DNA of 64,000 nt, taken from contig QPMI01000594.1 of the NCBI GenBank assembly GCA_004431415.1, positions 1 to 64,000 of the forward strand, in the 5' to 3' direction. Source of the DNA: Cyanophora paradoxa. Lineage: Eukaryota; Glaucocystophyceae; Cyanophorales; Cyanophoraceae. The position numbers and the translations under genes were made by a program. Below the pieces are notes generated by a model, which did no database searches, was not told the DNA's origin, and worked only from the letters and a program-made list of their open reading frames with translations. Shown piece by piece: positions 26,501 through 35,972 of this stretch (position 1 is the stretch's first letter; each line of letters opens with the position of its first letter).

Positions 26501-29500
26501 GAACCGCGAGGGATTCAAGCATGGGCGCAGCCTGTGTACAGCGGCGTGAATGTCGGCACGTGTCGGATGACTTTCCCGGCCAACCTAGACGCCGGCTCCT
26601 ACAGGGTCCGCCTCGCATCAAAGCGCACTTCGCTTTGGAACCGATGCCTGAGTCTCGAGGCAGGTCCAGGTCGTCCTGTCCGGGCCGACTGTCCCCGTCC
26701 CTCTTCGCCTTCTCAGCGACGCGTTCACCACTGTCACTCGTGCGCTCCTACACGGTTCTAAACGTTGCGATTGACGCGTGCACGCGCAGCGGAGGACGTT
26801 CTGAGCGCGTTGGAGGAGGCGGTGGTTGTGCTGGCGCCGACGACCACGGGCGACGTGATTCTCGGGGAGCAGCTCTCGGTCGCGTGGGCCACGATGGGGC
26901 TGCCGCCCGAGCAGAGCGTCAGCTTGAGCCTCGTGGACACTTCGACTGATGCCGAGTTTGCAGTGCGTGCTTCTTGATCGGAGGTCGATTTCCAGCGTTC
27001 GAATTCTCTAATTTGGTCACGTGCACAATCGGGTTCGACAGATTGCGAGCCTGTCGACTTCGACCGCGCAGGGGTTCGCCAAATGGCAGGCGGAGGGAAT
27101 CCCGCCGGGGAGCTACGCGCTTCGCATTTCCGTGGAGGCAGCGAATAAGACCTACTCGGCCACCAGCGCTGGCATTGCCCTGAAGCGTGAGCTCAAGCTC
27201 TAGATCTGCGATCCGTTAGCGATAAATGCGTTATTTGAACATGTAATTTATACATCCGCGCTCGTGTCGCAGCGTACGCGGTCTCGGTGCTCGGTCCGAG
27301 CGCGAGCGAGAGCTGGTTCACGGGCGAGGAACGCGCGTTGACAGTGCAAACCACGGATCCGCGCTCTATCTCGTCATTCGCCACCATATCTCTTCTCAGC
27401 TACCCGGACATGACACTCATTAGAGTAATCGCCTGTTTGAATTATTTTAGATTCTAAATCCGTCGTGAGCTTAAGCTTTGTGGCAGACGATCGCGCCTGC
27501 TGTCCCGCTGGCCCCGACAACGTTGCGGCGGCACCTGTCTGCAGCGGCGGGCGACTTTGCTTGGAATATCAGTTCTTATATCGAGCCCGGAACCTACGTT
27601 CTTCAGGTCGCTCTCTCTCTTCAATCGAAATGAAAACGAAATTCAACCTTGGGCCGACTTCGCGCATGCGCAGGCCGATGTTCCAGCCGACGTTGCTGGG
27701 GGACTTTCCAGCCCCTTCTGTATTGGCGGCTCCTGCAAGCGTGCGAACAACCCGAATCAAAATCGCTTTATTGTGCTTAGTTATATAACTGATCGGTTCG
27801 CTTGCAATTGGATGCGCAGCTGGCTTCGCATTCGAGTCTCCTTCTGCAGATGTACGCGTCACTTAGTTACTCAATTCATGATTAACGAAACTTAGTTTTG
27901 CTTTGTTTCGCAGACGCTGTCGCGCCTGGTCGTCGGAATGCCCTTCGCTCTGGAGTGGTCGAGCACGGGCATCGACGCCTCCTCCATGGTGCAGATCACC
28001 ATCGTCAACATCGCCACCGGCGCGCGCTCTCCGGTGCGTGGATTTGTTATTCTTTCCACGGTAGATTCGCTCTCAACGCAATTCGATTTCACTTGGTTCG
28101 CCAGATTGCCGTGCGGAAGAACACGGGCTCGTTCGCCTTCATCCCTTCGGCGGCGGTCGGGACGGGCGCGTTCTTCTTTGAGCTGAGCGCGAGCCTCGAC
28201 GGCCGCACCGTCAGCTCCGCCAGCCCCAACGTGCTCCTCGAGACGCCGCCGGCCTACCTGCTCCTCCGCATCCCCGACGGGCGCACGGCCTACGCCACGG
28301 GCGACTCGATGCCGATCCGGTGGGACTCGGGCAACCTCGCGTCCCGCACCGTCGCGCTGCGCCTCGTTCGGAGCGACGGGACCGTCGTGGTGCGCGGCGC
28401 GGATCAAATCGAATGGGATCGCGAAGTGTGAGCGGATCGAGGTTTTCCATGTCGGCTGACGTCACGCAGGTCATTGCCGAGAACGCTGCGAACACGGGCA
28501 CCTACGCGTACACGATCGGAGCTGGCGTCAAGTCCGGAGACTACGCCGTCGAGGTGAAAAAGAAGCCCTTCGAAACGAAACTCAGCTTTGCGACGCGTTT
28601 CGCAGGTCGGAGTCGCGAATTGGCGAGTCAGCGGTCGTGGAAAGGTTTTCACGATTACCGCCGCGACGGCATCCGTGTCAGTGCTTCCCGTGCCCACATC
28701 TCTGCTTCCGGGACAGCAGTACACGTGCGTGCACAAATTGCAGACCGCTCGCAAAGCATCCGAGAAAAGTGAGCGCCGCCGCAGGATCCGGTGGGCGGCC
28801 GTCGGTCTGGCGGAGGACGCGGCGTCGAAACTGTCAGTAGTTCTGTTGCCTGCAGGCGCCTCCACTGCACAAGCTTCGGCAACAGTTGTTCAGCAGCTGT
28901 CCGTGGGCAGCGGAATGCGTTTGATGGACTGGACAGTCGCTGGCAGTGCGCATGCGCCCGCAATTCCTCATGATCATGAACACTACAAACCAGTCGAATT
29001 AAAATCTCGCCCCCAGCTTCAGGTAGCAGCTACCGCATCGATGTCGAGATGAACGGCGTGGTGGGATCCAGCAACGCCTTCTCCGTCCTGCCGCGTGCGC
29101 TTGCTTTAATTTAAGCTTTAATCTATTGCAATGGCGTTTCTGACGCATGCGCGCGCACTGCGCAGCGCCCGCGAATCCCGATCCCTGCCTTGGAAGACGG
29201 CCAACTGCCATGGCCTCCGTCTTTGAGACCGCTACGTCTGGTTCCGGACCTGCCATCGGTATGCCTAGATCTGTCGTTTTTAATCCCGAGGGGACGGCGC
29301 ACTACTAGTACTACTAACCCAGTGACAGCGTCGTCGAATGGAGTGTACGCCGTCGAGGCCGGCCGCCCGGCTGTCGTTCTCAGCGCCGAAGGGAGCGCGG
29401 CGTGCGACGGCGCGCCCGCCTCGTCCTTCTCGTGGCTCGAAGTCGGCTCGCCCGATCCGAAGCGACCCGCGCTCCTTTCATCCTCGGGCGCGCTGAAAAC

Positions 29501-32500
29501 GACCGTCCAGAGGCTGCGCGTTGGGACGACCACGTGCGTTTCAACTGCAGTCTATAGCTACACGCTACAATGTAAATCTGATAAAATATTTAATTTCTCT
29601 CGTGCAGGATTCAGCTCAGCGTGCGGGACCGACTCGGCCAAGAATCCCGCACCACCGTCGCAATCAAAGTGACGAACCGAAAGAGTGAGCGTGAAAAAAA
29701 GAAGTGTTGCTGTTGCATAGTCCGCGAATGCGTGTTTTGACCTGCGAATATCGCGGCAGTCGTCACCGTCGTCGTTTGCCTGGACGCGAGTGCGGAGAGC
29801 TTCGCGGCGACCTTCAACGAAACGACCGTCCTCCCGCCGCTCGCGGCCGCTCTCAGCGAGTTCCTCCAGCGGCCCCTCCCCGTCGCCTCCTTCGCGCAGC
29901 TCCGCGCCGTCCTCTGCCCCGAGGGCGGCTCCGCCGCCGTCTCCGCACAGGTCCCCGCCGTCGTCGGCCGCACCGGATCGGAGATCGCCGCAGAGCTGTC
30001 GAGGATGGCCCCGTCCGACTTCCCCAACGGCGCCCTACAAATCGGCGGCGCGCGGCGGCGCCTGTTCGCCGCCAGCGCTGGCAGCGTTCCCGTCACAAGG
30101 CTCTTCGTCTCTGCGACGCCCTCCACCCGTGCGGCCGCGGGCCCCGCGCGCACGCGTCGACGTTGCTCGCGCTCGCCTGATCGCGGATCTCTAAATCTGC
30201 AGTGAACGCACCGCCGTCGACCCCTCAGCTCGCGATCATCCCTGCATCCCGTTACTTTTACATTGTTGTGAATCCACAGACGAAGGTTCTTGCTATGCGG
30301 GGTTTTCGTTCTTCGTGATGTGTCATCTGGCGGCGCAGCTCGGTGCGGTGCAAATCGTCGCGTCGGCTTCAGACACGGCGCCCGGCGTCCTCGCTTCATG
30401 GGAGTGGTGCGCGCCAGGTTTCGGAGCGAATCTTAAACTTGCTTGCCTTCATTTATTACTTCTTTCATTCGGTGCATTGATATCTGGTTTTCGCAGGTAC
30501 GTCGAAGGCCAGCAGCAAGCTTCGACAGGCGACAGCCTCTCTCTGAGCCTGAAGGTCGGGACGTACCGCGTTCACGCCGTCGGTCCGTTCTTTTGAAGAG
30601 CGCCCGTCATTCCGCGCCCTTCGCTGCTAACTTCTGTTCGCAGCGCTCGACGACGAGAACCTCGACAGCATGTCGGAGCCGCTCACTCTCTTTGTCGTCG
30701 AGTGCGCGAAATATTAATCTCTATGCAACTGGGAAAGATCTGACGCTATCGTAAATATCACAGCGAGTACTCGTGCAACGTGGGGAAGGCAAGCGATGCT
30801 CAATTTGCATTGCGATTAGCCTGCATGAACCTAATCGCAACCTGCTTCGCGCAGGACTTGGTGCTCGTGCTGGACGCTGCGACGTCGGCCGCCTCCCAGA
30901 CCCTCGTCAACGATTTCCTCCTGAAATTCCTCCGGCCGTTCTGGATCCAGGGCCCCGACTCCTTCGTCTCCGTCGTCCGCTACAGCCTCCCGCCCTCGGG
31001 CAACGCCAGCGTCGCTCTGCCCAAGTCGGAAGTCAAGGCCGCCTACGACGCGCTGGCGTCCCGCGCGATCGACGGCAGCGTGAACCCGTCCACGCCGCGG
31101 CTGATGGCGCGCGGCGTGGACGCCGGGCGCGCGGCCGCCGAGTCAATGGCGCGCAAGGGCGTCGTCCGCAGCATCGTGCTCGTCGCGTTCGACGAGCCGC
31201 TGGACGGGCGGGAGGCGCTCAACGCATCGGCGCCCGCGCGGCTGCGCAGCAACCTGTACGCGGTCCCCGCGATCGCCGACGCCTACGCGTTCGAGTCGGG
31301 GTTCGACCTCTTCCGAAACATCGTCACTCAGGCAAGCGCAAGCTTTCAAACAACTCTTTAATTTAATTAAGCTGACGTCGACTGCGCTTGCGCGCGTGCG
31401 CAGCCCAACACGACGAACGTGCTGCCGGTCACGCTGGAGCTGCAGGAGGAGGTGCAGCGCGCCGCTATCAACTTGGCCAAGGCCGTCTGCGAGGGTATGT
31501 GCACGTCTTGTGTGACAGACAGCGATCGAAGATCCCAGAATTTGATTTGGGTGCTCTCAATTGCAGGCCAGGCTCCTCCCGGGGCTGACGACTTCGACGT
31601 CGGAAAATCCATCGGGCAGGCAATCACCGTGGCGGTCGCGGCCGCGATCGGCGTGAGCGCGGCAGGAGCCCTCGGCGGCTCAGGTCTGCTTTTTGTCGCG
31701 TTCTCGCCGTTGCGCTCACGTATTCACAACCGCGCACAGTTGGTGCGTCGATGGGAGGAGGAGCCGGCGCCTCGGCCGGCGCTGGTGGCGGCGCGTTCGG
31801 CATCATCTCCCAAGCTCAGTTCATCAGCGAGACGTCGTTCCTCAGCATGAACCTGCCGGGGACCTACAACTCCACCTCGACGTCGACGCAGTGGACCATG
31901 CTCTACTTTGGGTCCCCGGGCTGGCGCGGCGGAGGCGGCGGCGGCGGTGGCGGCCCCAACTCTGCCACCACGGGCTCCAGCACGAGGGGCCGACGCCTCC
32001 TCGGGCTCAACGCGTTCACGCGCGAGATGGGAGGAGAGATCGCGAGCCCGTTCCTCGAGGAGAGCATCTTCTACTCCGGCGTCCTAATCGTCGGCGTGAC
32101 GGTCATCGAGATTATCGTAACGCTGCTCGCCACGCGCGTCTTTCACGTGAAGGAGACGCCCAAGCTCTTCTGGTTCCCGAAGCCGCAAGTCGCCGTTATC
32201 ATCGTGGCCTACGAGGTGCTTGCATCTTAAATTAAACAAACTCCTGATGATTCGACTAAATAAAGCAACTGTTTCGCAGGGCTTTGTGCTGGCGAGCGCT
32301 GCGACGGCCCGCTTGACCGATACGTTCTGGCGGACGGTGGGCGCCATCCTCTTGGTCCGGCGATTTCTTTGAGCTCCCTTACGCCTCACGTTTCTCTTTT
32401 CTCACCCACCCTCTGCGATTTCGTACTCAGACGGGCATCGCTGGCACGTTCTTCGTCTTTGCGGTGCTTGTCGTCGTGTATCGTCTCAAGCGAAGCCACA

Positions 32501-35053
32501 TCGAATGGTGGGCTGGCCTTGCCCTGAAGGACTATGTCGCAATTGACTCTGCGCGCAGGGTGCCGCTCGAGAAGCCGGACTGGCGGCAGCTGTGGGCGAT
32601 GAGCGGCGAGGACGACTTGGAGCGCCCGGGCGCCTTCAAGGACGAGCTCAACCAGATAAAGCACGCGTGCGCGCGCGCTGAGTTACCTAGGCATTCCGTT
32701 TAAGCTCTAACTTCGAAGAGGCTGACTCGAGCGCGGGCATCGCATCTCGCATGCGCAGGCAAGAGGAGCTGCACCGAAAGAGAAACGAGGCAGAGCTCCT
32801 GGAAGATGCGGAGAGCAACGCCAAGCAAGTCAGATCGCGCGGCCCCGAGCTGGCGCAGGCAAAGCTGCCCCACACGGACGCGGGCAAGCAACCGCACAGC
32901 CTAGGTGCCGGCCGGCCGCACGCAAACCTGGAGCTCTTCGAGGCAAAGCCGATGGACGAGTACAGCCGGACGAAGCGCTGGGCCGGGGCGCGCTGGGCCG
33001 CCGCGAAGGATGCCTGGCGGACGGGCCGGAAGAACTTCGCGAGATCAGTGCACCGCCGCCGCCTCAGCCTCCTTTGGCGGTGGTGCGTGCGCGCCAAGGG
33101 ACGGGCTGACCGCACTTGAAAATGTGAAAAACGTCAACTGACGTCCGTTTATCTTCGAAGGATCAACTGGGAGCGCGGAGTGTGGATCGTGAACCCGAAC
33201 CGCTCCGACAGGCCGCGCACCTTTTGGTCCTGTGCGCTGCTTCATTTTGTAAATGCTTTCGAAATGCCTTCGTTCCCTGAGACCATTCGACTCTTATGTA
33301 AATGTCCTCAGCGCGAAACTTCCGCTGGTGAATTCCTCTATTATAATATATATAATTCCTGTGACCTTCTCCTCTCTGACATCTCGCGCGCTCGCGCGCT
33401 CCCTCCAAGGACCTTCGACGTGTTCTTCGAGCCGTTCCGGGGCGACAATTTCGGGCAGTGGTTCGGGGTGCGATCGCGACGACCGTGAATGCGCTTCGAG
33501 TCTCCGTTCGCGTGCTAAATTAAACTTGCGATCAGATTTGGGACATTTTCCGAAAGCTCGCGTCCGGCCTGGTCGTTGGTGGGTCCTTTGTTTTCATTCT
33601 TATGATTGTTCTTCTATTCGATCTGCGATTTTTGATGCGATCTCTTTGAAGGCCTCGTCAACGACCCCAGCCCGGACCCGGCCCTCGGCCCGGCGCTCTT
33701 CTTTACAGTCCTCCAGGTCCGCACCCGCCTGTTATCCAAGATCAAGTCGTACGCGTGGAACTCAAAGTTAACGTTAATGGCTTAATTCGCAGCTCGGGCT
33801 CTTGATCGGCATCATAGGCTTCGAGCTTTTCTACGTTATCGCAGCCTGGCCTTTCCGGTGTGTGATCATGCATATGACTGATTTGGATGAAGAACTTCCT
33901 GAAACAAGCAATGACGTCGACGTCTGTTCGCAGCGAGAACATTGAGAACTACCTCCAGATCCTCCTCGATTCTCTGCAGGTATCACCCTATATATATGTC
34001 ATATTTTGCGCAATCGCTGGTTTTTCGAACTTGCGCATGCGATCGACGTCGACCGTCGCAGATCACCGTCTTGAGCCTTCTCTTGGTGGTGCGCTCGCCC
34101 GATCGAGAGCGAGCGGTCGAGATCGCCGGCCGCGGCGCCGGCCTCACGCGCACGCGCCGCACCCCGCGCACTGCGCATGCGCAGGTCGGTATCCACCCCC
34201 AGGCGCCCGACGTCGAGCGGCTGGCCCTCGCCGCCTCCTTGATCCAGGTCCGAGAAACACAATCCCATATAATTAGTTCCTTTCTCTATACCGCCTTTCT
34301 CTTTCCTGCCACCTTTAATTTTGGGCTGGTCTTTCCATTCCGTCGGGCCTGACCTTCGCGATCGGCGCCCGGCAGATCGTGGCGATAATGGTGATCTTCG
34401 TCAACCAGATACGCGCCGAGCGCGACATGTTCCTACGCTTCGGCTCCCGGGCGCGTCGCCCTTTCCCATTATTTCCTTGATTCGAGATGGCAATTTGCTT
34501 ATTCGGTCGCTCAGGTGAAGCTCGTCTCGCGGGCCGCGTACCGCCGCGCCGTCCTCGCCGCCCGCGGCCAGGCGGCCCTCGGGAAGTTCGCGCCGTCTTC
34601 TCGCGACGGCGAGCTCGAGCTCGAGAGCGGTGGGACCAAGCCGCGGGCGGGGGCGGACCTGGGCGCCGAAGTACAGCCGAACCTCCTCCACATCCTCTTC
34701 AGCGCAGGAGTGCGTTCTATCCGCTTCTTCATCGATCTAATTCTCTGAAATCTAAAATCTGAATTCTAACGAAACGCGCCTGCTAGAACGAGGAAGACGA
34801 GCTCCAGGAGCTGGCAAGGCAACGGATGCGAGGCGGCGCTGCAGCCGCAGCCGCGGCCGAACGGGGGTCTGCGTCTGCGCCGGCGCGCGGAGCAACGCGG
34901 CCAATCGGACCCCAAAACCCATCGCTAGCCGCGCCACCGCCGCTGGCGTCTGTCCCATCGCTCCCGGGCGCTCGGCACGCAGGAACACGCACCGACGCCG
35001 AGGCCAGCAGATCTAGAAGGCCAAGGGACAGCCCCATCACCGTCTTTTTGTGA
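2527..35053 (+). CDS. giant multidomain surface receptor/adhesin-like protein (multi-exon)
   Basis: I read this as one gene of roughly fifty exons and very roughly 9,000 residues. Order of parts: signal peptide; PKD/REJ-like block; about 45 Fn3-like domains; Kre9/KNH-like modules; propeller-like and kelch blocks; more KNH-like modules; a vWA-like domain; a multi-pass membrane region; and a basic/Ala-Pro cytoplasmic tail ending ...ITVFL at a TGA (35051-35053). Exons 1-12, checked by splice phase, are 2527-2590, 2753-3229, 3318-3646, 3724-4282, 4345-4970, 5057-5721, 5791-5872, 5947-6183, 6257-6604, 6667-6833, 6924-7016 and 7093-20757. Exons 13-16 begin at 20835, 21047, 21352 and 21526. Introns are 60-160 nt, many with a CTGAC-like branch site. 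A one-base loss at 9340-9342 breaks the frame. The architecture suggests cell-surface recognition or adhesion; the ligand is unknown. The region after 21800 was read from frames and likely junctions, not phase-checked throughout, so a second gene there cannot be excluded. Confidence 0.7.
2640..2702. repeat. TATACG microsatellite
   Basis: Tandem alternating purine-pyrimidine hexamers (GTATAC/TATACG) lie here, including four consecutive units at about 2678-2700. They fall inside the proposed first intron of the giant gene. Confidence 0.7.
2753..7016 (+). CDS. exons 2-11: PKD/REJ-like extracellular block
   Basis: Ten exons with matching phases encode about 1,200 residues. Features include Cys-rich beta-sandwich segments; a stretch at 4345-4970 with the W-S-C...C spacing seen in receptor-for-egg-jelly (REJ) modules (ISWSCKSLG... 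then C-S-S); and at 5057-5721 a Y-x-W-S-L...PG-x-x-Y-x-x-x-V-x-x-x-D-x-x-G pattern typical of PKD/REJ repeats. Exon 9 (6257-6604) has no internal start and is visible only as an open frame between splice sites. REJ modules belong to polycystin-1-like and gamete receptor proteins, so a recognition role is plausible. Assignment rests on motif spacing, not alignment. Confidence 0.6.
7093..20757 (+). CDS. exon 12: 13.7-kb exon of about 45 Fn3-like domains
   Basis: One exon, entered in phase 2 after a CAG at 7090-7092 and left in phase 0 at a GTGAGT donor (20758). It is a string of ~101-residue beta-sandwich domains whose signature is G-L-x-P-G-x-x-Y-T-Y-x-A-x-Y (for example GLPPGTTFTYEAAL, GLKPGEVIACNAML, SVSPGITYEYTAQY), the Fn3 F-G strand pattern. 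N-x-S/T glycosylation sites are abundant, fitting an extracellular stalk. The frame switches at 9340-9342, where the first repeat copy has CCC and the second CCCC (14796-14799). About 19811-19940 may hide a short intron (possible GTGGAC donor and TTGCAG acceptor), because the sequence there loses the domain pattern. Confidence 0.75.
7396..12851 (+). repeat. 5.46-kb coding tandem repeat, copy 1 (5456 bp)
   Basis: First copy of a unit encoding 18 Fn3-like domains (1,819 codons when intact). It starts at AAAGCCAAGCATCTCC and is one base shorter than copy 2 because of a C-run difference at 9340-9342. Its first 1.45 kb carries about a dozen substitutions relative to copies 2 and 3 (for instance at codons starting near 7447, 7815, 8057, 8188 and 8834). 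From about 8840 onward it appears identical to copy 2 except for the missing C. Confidence 0.92.
12852..18308 (+). repeat. 5.46-kb coding tandem repeat, copy 2 (5457 bp)
   Basis: Intact in-frame copy. Its head (to about 14360) matches copy 3 at every site where copy 1 differs, whereas its remainder matches copy 1. The copy is therefore a mosaic: head of the distal type, tail of the proximal type. Confidence 0.92.
18309..19817 (+). repeat. 5.46-kb coding tandem repeat, partial copy 3 (1509 bp)
   Basis: Contains only the first five domains of the unit and appears identical to the head of copy 2. Similarity stops abruptly after CTGTGGAC at 19817, where unique sequence begins. Confidence 0.9.
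19818..24770 (+). CDS. Fn3-like tail, KNH-like module and propeller-like segments
   Basis: After the repeat come two or three more Fn3-like domains (to about 20590). Next is a Kre9/KNH-like module split by intron 20758-20834, recognisable by I-x-F-x-S-P-A-A-G...G-x-E-L-x-V-R-Y...PGDFFIRVRS. Exons starting at 20835, 21047, 21352 and 21526 join in consistent phase. The intron at about 21738-21803 seems to use a GC donor. From 21804 to 24770 further exons encode Ala/Ser-rich beta-strand-like sequence (V-S-P-D-S-S-F-A-V-I-L-S-T-D-G resembles a propeller blade). I do not recognise a specific family there. Confidence 0.5.
24930..26200 (+). CDS. kelch-type beta-propeller exons
   Basis: Several exons give repeats with the kelch logic: a GG-type strand, an aromatic-containing loop, then a conserved W preceded by A/S. 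Examples are ISVSGFDPATGAWNSG, SLLRSYSTADGAWTTI, DVWLFDVATSEWAQL with AYIFGGASQ, and IYITGGFES with LFIFDIGAAVWAKV. At least four or five blades are visible between about 25010 and 26190. Each contains proline-rich P-S-P-L-A-R-Y/P-P-P-R-S-S turns as in galactose-oxidase/kelch domains. In this setting it would be an extracellular protein- or sugar-binding propeller. Confidence 0.65.
26300..29100 (+). CDS. Kre9/KNH-like (Ser-Thr-rich anchor) modules
   Basis: Repeated ~100-residue modules share the pattern V-x-x-P...Y/V-x-x-G-x-x-L-x-V-x-W...V-x-L-x-L-V...G-x-Y-x-x-x-I-x-x-G-x-x-S-G-x-Y. Clear examples are VILGEQLSVAWATMGLPPEQ...IPPGSYALRI (26830-27180) and ATGDSMPIRWDSGNL...YTIGAGVKSGDYAVEV (28290-28560). 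This is the layout of the Kre9/KNH1-like domain found in fungal and algal wall or surface proteins. Many exons carry half a module, with introns near the G-x-Y strand. Family assignment is by pattern only. Confidence 0.55.
29330..31375 (+). CDS. PKD-like segment and von Willebrand A-like domain
   Basis: Exons near 29330-29670 read as a PKD-like beta domain (C-D-G-A...SFSWLEV). A Rossmann-like strand VVVCLDAS follows near 29770. A fuller vWA-like domain starts at about 30855: DLVLVLDAATSAASQTL, then V-S-V-V-R-Y-S, then VVRSIVLVAFDE and NLYAVPAIADAYAFESGFDLF, ending near 31331. The usual metal site D-x-S-x-S is replaced by D-A-A-T-S, so metal binding may be weakened or lost. vWA domains mediate protein-protein adhesion. 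Confidence 0.55.
31420..35053 (+). CDS. C-terminal multi-pass membrane region and tail
   Basis: Hydrophobic segments appear in order: AITVAVAAAIGVSAAGALGG (31620-31680), FYSGVLIVGVTVIEIIVTLLA (about 32070-32130), VAVIIVAYE with the next exon FVLASAATA, GTFFVFAVLVVVYRL (32440-32485), LGLLIGIIGFELFYVIAAW (33795-33850), LSLLLVVRS (34070-34095) and VAIMVIFVNQI (34379-34410). A Gly-rich loop (GGGGGGGGG near 31927-31955) lies in the first large loop. Charged helical stretches (RRQEELHRKRNEAELLEDAE, about 32753) look cytosolic. Six or seven passes is an estimate. I do not recognise a channel or GPCR signature. The last exon begins after TAG at 34787-34789 and ends at 35053. Confidence 0.6.
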
Positions 35054-35972
35054 ATTAGAACTTTTTTTTTTTGGAAGAAGAGCAAACAGCCATATATATA
35101 CATTATACATTAATTAGAAGCGCAGAGTAGGTTTCCACGTAGCTCAGAATTTATAATTGAGGAAGCTTCGTTTGAGCTTCCAGCCTGGCAGAAGACTCTG
35201 AGACGCTTGGTGTGAAGGCCGCTGTCAGTCGATTATATTCTTGGATGATCTCGCAGCACTAATTATAATCTCTTGCTTCTATTTTATTTTCTGCTCCAGC
35301 TTCTACTTTGCTTTCTCTATATTCTACTTAACTTTCTCTGTCCCTGTTGTGGATTTACTACGGGACTTACTAGCGAACGCGTACGCGGTCAGCTCGTGCG
35401 GTCAGCAAGTTTAAAAATGAGCGAAGTGATCATGATCATGAACAAAGTGCCGCCGTGTGGTCAGCTCGTCATGCGCATATCCTTGCCATGATGCGCGTGC
35501 ACACGTGCCGCCCGGCGGCCGCATGGGGGCGTCGAGCAGGGGGCATCGATCGTCGGACGCCATGCATAGGGTAAACGTATCATGAGTACGTGCACTAAAA
35601 CTAGTACCAGTGCCTCCGCGGCCGACCAATTCCGACGGTCGCGAGATCTACTACAAGCTTAAGGCTAGCTATAGGCTAATTATAAATTCAGAAACGCCGC
35701 GCACCAGCGTTAGCCTGCGCGGCCGCGCGCGGGATCTAGATCTACATCTAGATCGATATTTCTGAGTCTCTCAGAACTAGTACTAGTCTTGCCAAGTCTT
35801 GCTATCAGCGCCAGCGGCCGGCGCGCGCCGGGCCTGGGCCCTAGCCTGGCGCGCAGTTGCAATCGGCCGGTTCAGTTGCGACGAGCACCTGCGGAGGGGG
35901 AGAGAGCTGGGGTGGGGTACGCGTGCCAGCAGTTCGAACGCAGTGCACGATGCCGGAGGCGCCGGCCGCCGT
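35054..35972. other. intergenic spacer between the two giant genes
   Basis: About 0.9 kb without a supported gene. The left part is AT-rich (a T run at 35060-35071 soon after the stop, T/C-rich 35260-35350). The right part has short palindromes such as ACTAGTACTAGT and repeated TCTAGATC phrases (35735-35790). It must contain the 3' end of the upstream gene and the promoter of the next, but I see no recognisable core element. Confidence 0.6.
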
